A DNA stretch of 22,280 nt from an uncultured Oscillibacter sp. (GTDB lineage Bacteria; Bacillota; Clostridia; Oscillospirales; Oscillospiraceae), in the NCBI RefSeq assembly GCF_910584465.1, contig NZ_CAJUBK010000044.1, forward strand, positions 1-22,280, written 5' to 3'. The translations under genes and the position numbers were made by a program. Below the pieces are notes generated by a model. The model was not told the origin of the DNA, did not search any database, and saw only the letters and a program-made list of their open reading frames with translations. Positions 1-7,288 of this stretch are shown piece after piece. Positions within the stretch are counted from its first letter, which is position 1, and each line of letters begins with the position of its first letter.

Positions 1-1
1 G

Positions 2-140
2 GGAGACCCAGGAAGGGTCTCCTGCACCGTTCGGATCATAAGTTTTCAGAACGTTCTGAACGTTCTGAAAACTTGCTCCGGCTGTCGAAAAGGCTTTTTC
101 GACAGCCGGAGAGGCCGCCCAGCGGGCGGCCCCTCTTTTT
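2..140 (+). repeat. Four-hairpin intergenic element, copy A
   Basis: Four consecutive hairpins. H1: GGAGACCC/GGGTCTCC (2-9/15-22, loop AGGAA). H2: AGTTTTCAGAAC/GTTCTGAAAACT (41-52/62-73). H3: 15-bp stem (77-91/96-110, loop GGCT). H4: GC-rich stem (111-135) with a T-run. H2 and H3 are joined by TGC, and H3 abuts H4. A second copy at 20855-20991 has the same order, loop positions and linkers but compensatory differences in the stems. Strand is inferred from the T-run after H4. The element starts at the window edge and may extend further left. Whether it acts as RNA (3' end or leader structure) or as DNA (a mobile palindromic repeat) cannot be decided from two copies. Confidence 0.75.
111..140 (+). 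terminator. Probable intrinsic terminator (H4 of copy A)
   Basis: The stem CCGCCC/GGGCGG, extended by flanking GG/CC pairs with a small bulge, is followed by CTTTTT. This would end a plus-strand transcript entering from the left of the window. The equivalent hairpin of copy B (20964-20991) is a perfect 12-bp stem but has only a weak T-stretch after it. Confidence 0.5.
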
Positions 141-183
141 CATGGTCCCGGCCTCCCCGGCCCGCGAAAAGACGGCGGCGCAC

Positions 184-213
184 TTGAAGCGGGGCGCGGT
201 CCTGTGGTATGAT
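184..213 (+). promoter_or_regulatory. Sigma-A-type promoter for the C39 peptidase gene
   Basis: TTGAAG (184-189), an 18-nt spacer and TATGAT (208-213), preceded by TGTGG. The predicted start near 220 leaves a leader of about 105 nt before the ATG at 326. The string TGGTATGATATCC also occurs on the minus strand at the miaB promoter, which fits a common housekeeping -10 style in this genome. Confidence 0.6.
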
Positions 214-222
214 ATCCAAAGA

Positions 223-254
223 GGCCCCCTGCCCCTGCCGGGGCGAGGGGGGCC
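223..254 (+). promoter_or_regulatory. GC-rich 5' leader hairpin
   Basis: Outer arms GGCCCCC (223-229) and GGGGGCC (248-254) enclose an inner stem GCCCC/GGGGC (231-235/240-244) with loop TGCC. It lies within a few bases of the predicted transcription start, so it would form the very 5' end of the mRNA. No T-run follows, so an attenuator is unlikely. A 5'-stabilising structure is possible. Confidence 0.4.
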
Positions 255-325
255 GGCCGCATCGGACCACGGGAGCATCGTCCTTGGGATATCGCCGCCG
301 GGAGATGCAGGATAGGAGATTTGCC

Positions 326-1342
326 ATGCGCCATCAGACCTCCCCGGAGGAACAGGCCCTGGAGGAGCTGCGCCGCCTGCGGGATCCCCGGCGGGGGGCC
401 CCCCGCCGGAAAGAGCGCCCCCCTTGGGCCCGCTATACCGCCATCGTCCTCCTGGCCGTGCTCTGCATCGGCGGGGCGGAGCTGCTGGCCTGCCGTTTCT
501 TCGAACCGGCGCTGTATGAGGACATCATGGAGCCGGTGCGGGGGACGGCCCGCCAGGCCGTCCAAACGGCGGGACAGGCCCTGGGGGCCGTCTGCCGGAG
601 CGCCTCCGCCCTGGCGGAGCAGGCCGGGGAGGCCGCTGCCGCGGCCCTGGAGCCCATCCGGGAGTGGATGGAGCGGCCCGCCCAGCGGCCGGAGGAGGAG
701 ATGGAGGACGACTCCTCCCTGGCCCAGCCGGACCTGGCGCCGCCCAAGGAGATCCTGGACCCCCTCATCAGCGACCTGGTGGAGCGGGACGGGGAGGAGA
801 TCCTCACCGGCGGCGGCGTAGAGGTGATCTATTTCGACCAGACCGACGAGGCCCGGGAAGGGCAGAGGTACGGCACCGACCTCCTCCGCACCCACGGCTG
901 CGGCCCCACCGCCATGGCCATGGCGGTCTCCTCCCTGACGGGAGGGACGGTGGATCCGGAGGAGATGGCGGCGCTCTGCGTGGAGCAGGGCTACTGGTGC
1001 AGGGGCCACGGCTCCTACCTCTCCATCGTCCAGGGCGTGGCGGGGGCCTTCGGCTTATCCTGCGAGGCCCTGGATCTGGAGGCCCTGGACGCCGAGGAGC
1101 TCACCCTGCGCCTGTCCACGGGGGACATCGCCGTGGCCCTGATGACCAAGGGGCATTTCACCAAGGGCGGGCACTTCATCCTCCTCCGGGGCGTGACCCT
1201 CAGCGGGGAGATCCTGGTGGCGGACCCCGCCAGCCGGGACCGGAGCCTGATCCCCTGGGACCTCTCGCTGATCTTAGAGGAGCTCTCGCCCAGCCGCCAC
1301 GACGGCGCGCCGCTGTGGATCTTGTCGGGAGCGGACGGGTGA
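326..1342 (+). CDS. Membrane-anchored C39-family (papain-like) cysteine peptidase
   Basis: 338 residues. The start at 326 is chosen because AGGAG (314-318) lies 7 nt upstream; in-frame ATGs at 209 and 305 lack a ribosome site, and 209 sits inside the -10 box. A charged N-terminal tail, one membrane segment (about residues 37-56) and a long Ala/Glu-rich linker (about 65-160) precede a peptidase_C39_2-like domain (about 165-335). Visible catalytic elements are Gln172 (YFDQ), Cys192 (HGCGPTA), His283 (GGHFILL) and Asp300 (VADPASR). In this family such domains are papain-fold peptidases. The outward-facing topology and a role on extracellular or envelope peptides are inferred. There is no ABC transporter or bacteriocin-leader gene next to it, so it is not a classical C39 bacteriocin exporter. 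It is transcribed alone and ends at a shared hairpin terminator. Confidence 0.8.
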   Translation: MRHQTSPEEQALEELRRLRDPRRGAPRRKERPPWARYTAIVLLAVLCIGGAELLACRFFEPALYEDIMEPVRGTARQAVQTAGQALGAVCRSASALAEQAGEAAAAALEPIREWMERPAQRPEEEMEDDSSLAQPDLAPPKEILDPLISDLVERDGEEILTGGGVEVIYFDQTDEAREGQRYGTDLLRTHGCGPTAMAMAVSSLTGGTVDPEEMAALCVEQGYWCRGHGSYLSIVQGVAGAFGLSCEALDLEALDAEELTLRLSTGDIAVALMTKGHFTKGGHFILLRGVTLSGEILVADPASRDRSLIPWDLSLILEELSPSRHDGAPLWILSGADG

Positions 1343-1351
1343 TGGACGGAC

Positions 1352-1385
1352 GAAGAGGCCAGCCGGGACACCGGCTGGCCTCTTC
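1352..1385. terminator. Bidirectional hairpin terminator between convergent genes
   Basis: Perfect 15-bp stem GAAGAGGCCAGCCGG (1352-1366) and its complement (1371-1385) around loop GACA. It sits between the C39 peptidase stop (1342, +) and the fusion-protein stop (1421, -). There is no long T-run on either side, but the stem is very stable and the position is that of a shared terminator. Confidence 0.65.
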
Positions 1386-1420
1386 ATCTCTGCTCCGGCG
1401 GCGCTCCGCGCTCCGGAGGG

Positions 1421-3730
1421 TCATCCTCTCTTGAGGGCCTTCTTCAGCTTCTCCTTGACCTCCGGCGAGAGCGCCTTCCCGGCGGCCCGGACGGGCAGGG
1501 GCGGCAGGGCGCAGAACCTGCGCACCACTTGGTCGAAGGGCTCCAGGGCATAGGCGGCGAAGAACGCCGCCCGGTCGGCGGGCTGGGCGATGGGGGAGGC
1601 CAGCCGGGGGTTGCCGGCGATGGCCCGCTCCACAGGGAAGGGCTGGCGGCTGAGGGGGAGCTGGTCGAAGACGTGGCTCCCGTGAGGGGTGTTCACCAGC
1701 AGGAGGCTGATGCCCCGCTGCTGCTGTTCCGGGAACTCGTCCGGGCGGAGGCCCCACAGGTCCCCCAGGGTGAAGTCCCCGGGCCGGTCCATGCAGGCGT
1801 AAGGACAGCGGTAGCAGCAGGGCCGCAGGAACAGCGCCCGGCCGAAGGCCCGGCCATACTCCGTCTCGAAGAGGGGGCGGGTGTCCACGGTGCCGTCGTC
1901 GTAGACGGCGGTGAAGTGGCTGTCCTTCCAGCCCTCCACCTTGCTGCGGAAGCGGACGGTCTGGAGCTCCCGGCCCCGCTTCCTCTCGATGTGACGGGCC
2001 ATGTCCTCCCACACGCCGGGGGAGGGGACCCCCTGGCAGACCAGGTCGCAGGTGGTCAGGCCCTCCGGCCGTCCCCCCAGGTAGCGGTACAGCCCGTCCA
2101 CCTGGCAGGGGGTGCCGGAGAAGAGGACCTGACGGCCCTCCAGGCATCTCCGGACCTCCCGGAAGACGCCCTCCAGGTCGCTCTGGACGTATTTGGTCCC
2201 CCGGAGGCGCCACAGGTCCTCCTTGCGGAAGCAGGCGGTGTGCCGCAGGTGCTGCCGGCCGTCCAGCGCCGCGCCGAATACCACGCCTCCGCCCTCCAGC
2301 ACGTAGTCCGCCAGGGCGGAGAAGGCCCCGCCGGAGGTGGAGTCCCGCCGGACGTCCGCCTCCCGGTTCCAGGCGGCGAAGGCGGCGGGCAGGGGCCTGG
2401 ACGCCCTGGGGTGGAGCATGGGGCAGGTCCTGGTGCAGATGCCGCAGCGGACGCACTTGTCCGGGTCCACGACGGGGGAGGCGAAGCCCTCCTTGTCCCG
2501 GGGCATGGAGATGGCGTCCTTGGGGCAGGCCGCGGCACAGGCGGAACAGCCGGTGCAGTGGGCCCGGTCCGCCAGGCGGGGGAGGTCCGTCCGGGGCAGG
2601 GCCTCTCCCGCCGCCTGATAGGGCTCGTCCGCCAGGGCGGCCTTCAAATAGGAGGCCGCGGCCTCCCGGGCGGCGCGCAGCCGCTCGATGGCGGCGGGCC
2701 AATCCGGCGCGTCGTGCAGCCCGGCGGCGTCGCCCTTGCCGACGACCCGCTCGGTCAGCCCCAGGCGGCTCAGCAGGCTGAAGGTCCGGGACCGCTCCGG
2801 CTCCGCCAGCTCGGCGGGGGCCACGCTGGTGAAGAAGGGCCGCTGGAACTGGACGGAGAACACCGTCCCGTGGAAGGAGTTCGTGCAGACATAGGAGGCG
2901 TCCCGGAACAGGGCCAGGAACTCCGCCGGGCCGGCGTCGAAGACCATCTTCGCCTTGGGATGGACCTTCCGCCGGGTGCCGCAGAGCTGGACCACGGGCA
3001 GGCCCGTCTCCTCCGCCAGGCGGCGGACATAGGGCTCCAGCGGACCGGGGCGGGCGATGCAGTAGCAGAGGATGTATCCCCCCCGCGCAGGGCGCTCCGC
3101 CGCCAGGGCGGACCACTCCGCCGCCGTCAGCAGCAGCGTGGGGTCCAGCACCACCTCCGCCTCCCGTCCGGCGGCCTCCCGGACGATCTCCCGGCCCTGG
3201 ATCTCCCGGACGGAGAGGTGGGAGAAGCCCTGGAGATAGCCCTCCAGCTCCGCCTCCATCCCCTCCGGGACGCGGGGCACGCCGAAGGAGGGGGCGTAGG
3301 CGATCTTGCGCAGGGGGGAGAAGGCGCCGAAGAAGACGGGGTCGAAGCGCTTATCGGGGAAGATGAGGGGGTTCCAGATCTGGTCGCTGCCGCAGACCAG
3401 CAGGTCGTAAGGGAGGTCCGCGGCCCGCAGCTCCTCCGAGCTCCCGTAGCGCCGGGGGGTGAGGGCCAGGTGGACCCTGGAGAAATCCTCGAAGCGCTGC
3501 CAGCGCCGGCGGAGGGCGGGATAGCGCAGGGCGTTGTACGCGTCGCTGGCGGCCCGGCCGGGGCTCGTCGGGGGCTGGAGGATGCGGTTGTCCTGGGCGA
3601 CGAAGTAGTCGATGGTCTCGCACTCCCAGCCCAGGCCCTCCAGCGCCCGCTGGGTGGCCACGGCCTGGAGCAGCGCTCCATAGTGATGCAGATGATAGAA
3701 GGTGAGCAGTCCCGCTTTCAAAAAGACCAT
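1421..3730 (-). CDS. Polysaccharide pyruvyl transferase / ferredoxin / F420-hydrogenase beta-like fusion protein
   Basis: 769 residues in three parts. Residues about 1-350 match the polysaccharide pyruvyl transferase family (start LLTFYHLHHYGALLQ, then VCGSDQIWNP and TNSFHGTVFS). Residues about 390-437 carry two 4Fe-4S motifs (CTGCSACAAACP and CVRCGICTRTCP). Residues about 450-740 match coenzyme F420 hydrogenase/dehydrogenase beta subunit N- and C-domains (STSGGAFSALADYVL, FSGTPCQVDGLYRYL). In other bacteria these are often separate neighbouring genes in surface-polysaccharide loci. The F420-related domain in F420-lacking bacteria is thought to be a flavin/Fe-S redox module. The acceptor and electron donor are unknown. 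The start ATG follows GGGAAGAAAGGG. It is probably co-transcribed with the dCMP deaminase gene 58 bp upstream. No glycosyltransferases are nearby, which is unusual for this family. Confidence 0.88.
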   Translation of the reverse strand: MVFLKAGLLTFYHLHHYGALLQAVATQRALEGLGWECETIDYFVAQDNRILQPPTSPGRAASDAYNALRYPALRRRWQRFEDFSRVHLALTPRRYGSSEELRAADLPYDLLVCGSDQIWNPLIFPDKRFDPVFFGAFSPLRKIAYAPSFGVPRVPEGMEAELEGYLQGFSHLSVREIQGREIVREAAGREAEVVLDPTLLLTAAEWSALAAERPARGGYILCYCIARPGPLEPYVRRLAEETGLPVVQLCGTRRKVHPKAKMVFDAGPAEFLALFRDASYVCTNSFHGTVFSVQFQRPFFTSVAPAELAEPERSRTFSLLSRLGLTERVVGKGDAAGLHDAPDWPAAIERLRAAREAAASYLKAALADEPYQAAGEALPRTDLPRLADRAHCTGCSACAAACPKDAISMPRDKEGFASPVVDPDKCVRCGICTRTCPMLHPRASRPLPAAFAAWNREADVRRDSTSGGAFSALADYVLEGGGVVFGAALDGRQHLRHTACFRKEDLWRLRGTKYVQSDLEGVFREVRRCLEGRQVLFSGTPCQVDGLYRYLGGRPEGLTTCDLVCQGVPSPGVWEDMARHIERKRGRELQTVRFRSKVEGWKDSHFTAVYDDGTVDTRPLFETEYGRAFGRALFLRPCCYRCPYACMDRPGDFTLGDLWGLRPDEFPEQQQRGISLLLVNTPHGSHVFDQLPLSRQPFPVERAIAGNPRLASPIAQPADRAAFFAAYALEPFDQVVRRFCALPPLPVRAAGKALSPEVKEKLKKALKRG

Positions 3731-3788
3731 CCCTTTCTTCCCGGATGAGATGGAGGGCCGCCCCTTGGCCGGCCCCTGCCCCCGCGGC

Positions 3789-4265
3789 TCAGGAACGCCC
3801 CACGTCGTCCTCGGCGATCCAGTCCGCCACGGACACCACGTCGAACTCCGTCCGGCCCCGCCGGATGACCACCCGGCTGAGCCCCGCGTTGATCACCATG
3901 CGCCGGCACATGGAGCAGGAGGTGGCGTCCCCCAGCAGCTCGCCGGTCTGGGCGTCCCGCCCGACGAGGTACAGCGTGCCGCCCGCCATGTCCCGCCGGG
4001 CGGCGGAGATGATGGCGTTGGCCTCGGCATGGACGCTGCGGCAGAGCTCGTAGCGCTCCCCCCGGGGGACCTGGAGGGCCTCCCGGGAGCAGTAGCCCAT
4101 GTCGACGCAGTTGGCCCGTCCCCTGGGGGCGCCGTTGTAGCCGGTGGAGATGATCTCGTCGTTCTTCACGATGATGGCCCCGTAGACCCGCCGCAGGCAG
4201 GTGGCCCGCTCCAGGACGGTCTCGGCGATGTCCAGGTAATAGTTTTCCTTGCTGATGCGTTCCAT
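3789..4265 (-). CDS. Deoxycytidylate (dCMP) deaminase
   Basis: 158 residues, normal length for the ComEB/dCMP-deaminase family, which converts dCMP to dUMP to supply dTMP synthesis. The zinc site is visible as His79-Ala-Glu81 (SVHAEANAI) plus Cys117 and Cys120 (TSCSMC); Glu81 is the expected proton shuttle. The N-terminal segment has the family's TGYNGAPRG motif (41-49). A GGGAGGGG ribosome site lies 8-9 nt before the ATG. It has its own promoter (4292-4320) just after the terminator of the HAD gene and leads into the pyruvyl transferase fusion gene. It is not beside competence genes, so I give no comEB symbol. A simple cytidine deaminase is unlikely because the NGAPRG-type insert is present. 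Confidence 0.92.
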   Translation of the reverse strand: MERISKENYYLDIAETVLERATCLRRVYGAIIVKNDEIISTGYNGAPRGRANCVDMGYCSREALQVPRGERYELCRSVHAEANAIISAARRDMAGGTLYLVGRDAQTGELLGDATSCSMCRRMVINAGLSRVVIRRGRTEFDVVSVADWIAEDDVGRS

Positions 4266-4291
4266 AGGCAGGCCCCCTCCCGATTTTTTTC

Positions 4292-4320
4292 ATTGTACCA
4301 CGAAACGTCCGGATCTGCAA
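4292..4320 (-). promoter_or_regulatory. Promoter for the dCMP deaminase operon
   Basis: On the minus strand TTGCAG (4320-4315), a 17-nt spacer and TACAAT (4297-4292), with an extended -10 TGG. The predicted start is about 20 nt upstream of the ATG. It lies directly downstream of the terminator at 4321-4350, so it starts a new transcription unit. Confidence 0.6.
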
Positions 4321-4350
4321 CGAAAACAAGACTGTCCCAAAGGACAGTCC
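4321..4350 (-). terminator. Intrinsic terminator after the HAD phosphatase gene
   Basis: Stem GACTGTCC/GGACAGTC (4330-4337 with 4342-4349, loop of four), followed on the minus strand by TTGTTTTCG. It lies 17 nt after the HAD stop codon and marks the end of the long mutS-to-divIVA run. Confidence 0.75.
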
Positions 4351-4365
4351 TGCGTATCCTCGCTC

Positions 4366-5241
4366 TCAAAACAGCTCCACCTGGTCCGGCAGGGTGTCTT
4401 CCCCCAGATGCCGGAGCTGGCGGTGGTTCTCCTCCCACAGCCGGTCGGCGATGGCCATCTTCCGGATGATGTTCTTCACCGTCTCGTCCAGGCCGGTGCC
4501 CTCCCGGTAGTCCGCCGGGAAGATGAAGTCCACCCGGCGCTTCGCCAAAAGCTCCTCCACGCCGGTGCGGTTGGCGGACTGGTAGACCGCGATGGCCTGC
4601 CCGCCGTAAGCCCGCATCATCTTCATGCAGGGCACGTCGGAGAGGCCGTCCCCCATGTAGATCATGTTGGGGAAGGGCACCCGCTTGCTGTCGTCGGGCA
4701 TGGAGTCGTTGAGGGTCTTGTCGTCGGAGACGTCCAGGACCCCCTTGTTGATCCGGTAGACGAACTGGGTCTTGGCGGTGAAGTTCACCGCCAGCTTGGG
4801 CCAGACGGGACGGCCCGTCTCGTCGTAATAGAACTCGCTGGCGTAGATCTGCTTAAAGGCCCCGCTGATGGAGGAGCCCTCGATGATCTCCCGGAGCCCG
4901 GAGGAGATGACGTAATGCTCCACCCGGACGCCCTGGCTCTCGCCGAAGGCGTCGATCCGGCGGAACCATCCCTCCACGCCGGGGAAGAGCTCGATCCCCC
5001 GGCCCTTCTCCACCAGGTCCTCCCGGGTGAAGGGCAGGGATCTGCGCTCCGCCTCCTGGAGCATGATGTACATATAGGCCAGGATGCCGTCGATGCGGTT
5101 CCTGCGGCCGAAGCTGTTGGCCTCCGCCCAGAACTCCGCCGGAGTCATGCCCAGGCTGGGGATGAAGGCGTAATCCTGCATGTCCGTGGTGCAGAGGGTC
5201 TTGTCGAAATCATAGAGGAACGCGACGATGGGGGTGGGCAT
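4366..5241 (-). CDS. HAD-superfamily phosphatase (phosphoserine phosphatase-like)
   Basis: 291 residues with all HAD motifs: I, DFDKTL (nucleophile Asp11, acid/base Asp13); II, SSG (113-115); III, a lysine in the 150-166 stretch (KTQF or INK); IV, GDGLSDVP (Asp198, Asp202). The long insert between motifs I and II (about 17-110) is an alpha-helical cap as in phosphoserine-phosphatase-like HADs. The substrate cannot be read from the sequence. A GGAGGAGGA ribosome site precedes the ATG by 8 nt. It is the last gene of the co-directional run, 30 bp after divIVA, and is followed by a terminator. A link to division is only positional. Confidence 0.85.
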   Translation of the reverse strand: MPTPIVAFLYDFDKTLCTTDMQDYAFIPSLGMTPAEFWAEANSFGRRNRIDGILAYMYIMLQEAERRSLPFTREDLVEKGRGIELFPGVEGWFRRIDAFGESQGVRVEHYVISSGLREIIEGSSISGAFKQIYASEFYYDETGRPVWPKLAVNFTAKTQFVYRINKGVLDVSDDKTLNDSMPDDSKRVPFPNMIYMGDGLSDVPCMKMMRAYGGQAIAVYQSANRTGVEELLAKRRVDFIFPADYREGTGLDETVKNIIRKMAIADRLWEENHRQLRHLGEDTLPDQVELF

Positions 5242-5271
5242 GGCCCGTCCTCCTCCTCAACAGGGGCGCGG

Positions 5272-6015
5272 TCAATCCGCGTCGCCCCGGTAATTGGGGC
5301 CGAACTTCAGCTCGTTGATGTTCACCCGCCGGGTGGCGCTGAGGTCCTGCGCCGGGGCGGCCCCCGCCTCCTTCGCCGTCAGGGCGTCCAGCAGGGACTC
5401 CGCGGCGGCGGAGGGGGCCTCCGGAGCGGGGGGCGGCGGCGGGGGGACGACCGCCTGGGGCGCGGCGGCGGCTTCGACGGGCGCGGGCTCCGCCGCCGGC
5501 TCCTCGGCGGCCAGGACCTTCTGCTCGATCTCCTCCACGGCGATCGGCTCCGCCTCGCTCTCCAGGGGCAGCTGCGGGAACTCGTCCAGGAACTGGAGCT
5601 CCTTCTCGCACAGGCGGCGGCTCTCGGCGACGAAGCGCCGGATCTCCGCCTGGCCCTGCTGGAGGCGCTTGCTGTAGCCCTCGGCCTCCTGGCGGAAGCC
5701 CTCCAGCTTCTCCCGGGCGGCGGCCTCCGCCTGCTGGAGGATGCTGTCCCGCTTCGCCTCCGCCTCCTTGACGAGGGAGTCCGCCATCTTCTGGGCGGTG
5801 AGGAGGGTGGCGCGCATGGAATCCTCCGTGGCCCGGTACTCCTCCACCTTCTCCACCAGGACCTTCATCTTGGCCTTCAGGGAGGCGTTCTCCTTATAGA
5901 GGGACGTGTAGTCGTCGGTGAGCTCGTCCAGGAACTCATCCACCATGGTCATGTTGTAGCCGCCCATCATCGTCTTGGTGAAAGAGCGGGCGGAAACCTC
6001 CTGCGGTGTCAGCAT
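5272..6015 (-). CDS. divIVA: DivIVA domain cell-division / polarity protein
   Basis: 247 residues. The N-terminal DivIVA membrane-curvature domain is recognisable (SFTKTMMGGYN then VDEFLDEL, residues 11-32, with Phe12 in the expected place). A long coiled coil follows (about 30-165) and then an Ala/Pro/Glu-rich tail with a run of prolines (about 185-225), so it is longer than the Bacillus protein (about 165 aa). The family binds negatively curved membrane at septa and poles and recruits partners. The ribosome site GGGGAGG lies 11 nt before the ATG. It is 64 bp downstream of sepF; the gap holds a small hairpin (arms GATCGT/ACGATC). The ylmG and ylmH genes that separate sepF from divIVA in Bacillus are absent here. 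Confidence 0.92.
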   Translation of the reverse strand: MLTPQEVSARSFTKTMMGGYNMTMVDEFLDELTDDYTSLYKENASLKAKMKVLVEKVEEYRATEDSMRATLLTAQKMADSLVKEAEAKRDSILQQAEAAAREKLEGFRQEAEGYSKRLQQGQAEIRRFVAESRRLCEKELQFLDEFPQLPLESEAEPIAVEEIEQKVLAAEEPAAEPAPVEAAAAPQAVVPPPPPPAPEAPSAAAESLLDALTAKEAGAAPAQDLSATRRVNINELKFGPNYRGDAD

Positions 6016-6079
6016 AGTCTCAGATCCTCCCCGGTCCGTGAATCCATAGCGTCTCTCCCGATCGTGCCCCGCGGTACGA

Positions 6080-6520
6080 TCAGAAATACAGCCCGTTGTT
6101 CTCCAGCTCGTCGATCAGGTCGCCCTCGATGTCCACGTGATAGGGCGTGATGATGTACGTGTTGGCGGCCACCTTCTTGATCTTGCCCTCCCCGGCGTAA
6201 GCCACGCCGGACAGGAAGTCGATCAGCCGCCGAGCCACGTCCTTGTTCGTGGACTCCAGGTTCAGCACCACCGTCCGCTTGTCCTTGAGCTGGTCGGCGA
6301 TCTCCGAGGCGTTCTCGAAGCGCTCCGGCTTCACCAGGATGACCTTCAGCTGGGTGGTGGCGTGGATGTTCACCACCTTGCCCCGGCGGTCGTCGATCCG
6401 GCTGGAGCGGCGGTCCTCGAACATGTCCCGTTCTTGGGGCTCGTCGTCGAACTCCGCGGGATCGTCGTCCTCGTCCTCATAGGGGTGGGTCAGTTTTTTC
6501 AGCTCGTCCAGGATACTCAT
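6080..6520 (-). CDS. sepF: Cell division protein SepF
   Basis: 146 residues from the ATG at 6520, chosen because AGGAGGG precedes it by 7-8 nt; the longer frame to 6622 runs into yggS and has no ribosome site. The N-terminal amphipathic membrane anchor (about 1-12) is followed by an acidic linker (14-45) and the SepF fold (about 48-146): VILVKPERF, RTVVLNLE, then RLIDFLSGVAYAGEGKI. SepF anchors FtsZ filaments to the membrane and aligns them into rings. It sits between yggS and divIVA as in many Firmicutes. Confidence 0.95.
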   Translation of the reverse strand: MSILDELKKLTHPYEDEDDDPAEFDDEPQERDMFEDRRSSRIDDRRGKVVNIHATTQLKVILVKPERFENASEIADQLKDKRTVVLNLESTNKDVARRLIDFLSGVAYAGEGKIKKVAANTYIITPYHVDIEGDLIDELENNGLYF

Positions 6521-6545
6521 GCGCGTCCCTCCTGTAGTAACGTCC

Positions 6546-7238
6546 TTATGTGTAATGGCGGCTCCCGAAAATGGCGGTCCCGACCCGGACCATGGTGGCC
6601 CCGGCGCGGACGGCGTCCTCATAATCGCCGCTCATGCCCATCGACAGGATCTGAAGTCCATTATGAAACAATTTCTCGTCCATGTCAATAAAAAGTGCCC
6701 GGACTTTGTCAAAATAGCGCAGGCCCGCCTCCCGGTCCGCGTCGGCCGGGGGGATGGTCATCAGCCCCCGCACCCGGACATGGCCCCGCTCCAGGGCCGC
6801 CTCGGCCCCGCAGAACAGCTCCGACGGGGGGAAGCCGCTCTTGGATGCCTCCTCGCCGATGTTGACCTCCAGCAGGACGTCCTGGACGATGTCCAGCCTG
6901 CCGGCGGCCTTCTCGATCTCGTCCAGCAGCTCCACCGAGCCCACGGACTGGATCAGATCCACACGGCCCACCACCTGGCGGACCTTGTTGCGCTGGAGGT
7001 GGCCGATGAAGTGGAGCGGCGCGCCAGTATAAGCGCCCTGCGCCAGCTTGGCGGTCAGCTCCTGGACCCGGTTCTCCCCCAGGGCGTCGATCCCGGCGGC
7101 CACGGCCTCCCGGCACGCGGCGGCATCGTTCATCTTGCTGGCCCCCACCAGGAGGACGTCCTCCGGCCGCCGTCCCGCCTCCCGGGCGGCGGCGGCGATG
7201 TTCGCCCGGACACGGGCGATGTTCTCTGCGATCGACAT
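6546..7238 (-). CDS. yggS: YggS/YlmE-family pyridoxal phosphate homeostasis protein
   Basis: 230 residues, an alanine-racemase-like single barrel. PLP Lys35 is in VGASKM. Also seen are GENRVQE (about 54-60), HFIGHLQRNK (about 76-85) and the phosphate-binding C-terminal stretch SMGMSGDYEDA with GTAIFG. The family binds PLP and maintains vitamin B6 balance without a known enzyme activity. In Firmicutes it lies next to sepF (as ylmE), as here, with a 25-bp gap. The ribosome site GGGAGAG lies about 8 nt before the ATG. Confidence 0.95.
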   Translation of the reverse strand: MSIAENIARVRANIAAAAREAGRRPEDVLLVGASKMNDAAACREAVAAGIDALGENRVQELTAKLAQGAYTGAPLHFIGHLQRNKVRQVVGRVDLIQSVGSVELLDEIEKAAGRLDIVQDVLLEVNIGEEASKSGFPPSELFCGAEAALERGHVRVRGLMTIPPADADREAGLRYFDKVRALFIDMDEKLFHNGLQILSMGMSGDYEDAVRAGATMVRVGTAIFGSRHYT

Positions 7239-7288
7239 CTCTCAGTCTCTCCCTTCCTTCCGCGCATACGGCGCACGGTCCGGCCCGC

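Noticed and set aside
209..325. N-terminal extension of the C39 peptidase to the ATG at 209
   Set aside because: That ATG is inside the -10 box and has no ribosome site; the ATG at 326 has AGGAG at correct spacing.
1529..3748. 739-codon open frame on the plus strand
   Set aside because: It is antisense to the pyruvyl transferase fusion gene, has low-complexity Gly/Ala/Pro/Arg/Glu content, no ribosome site and no recognisable domain. High GC leaves antisense frames open.
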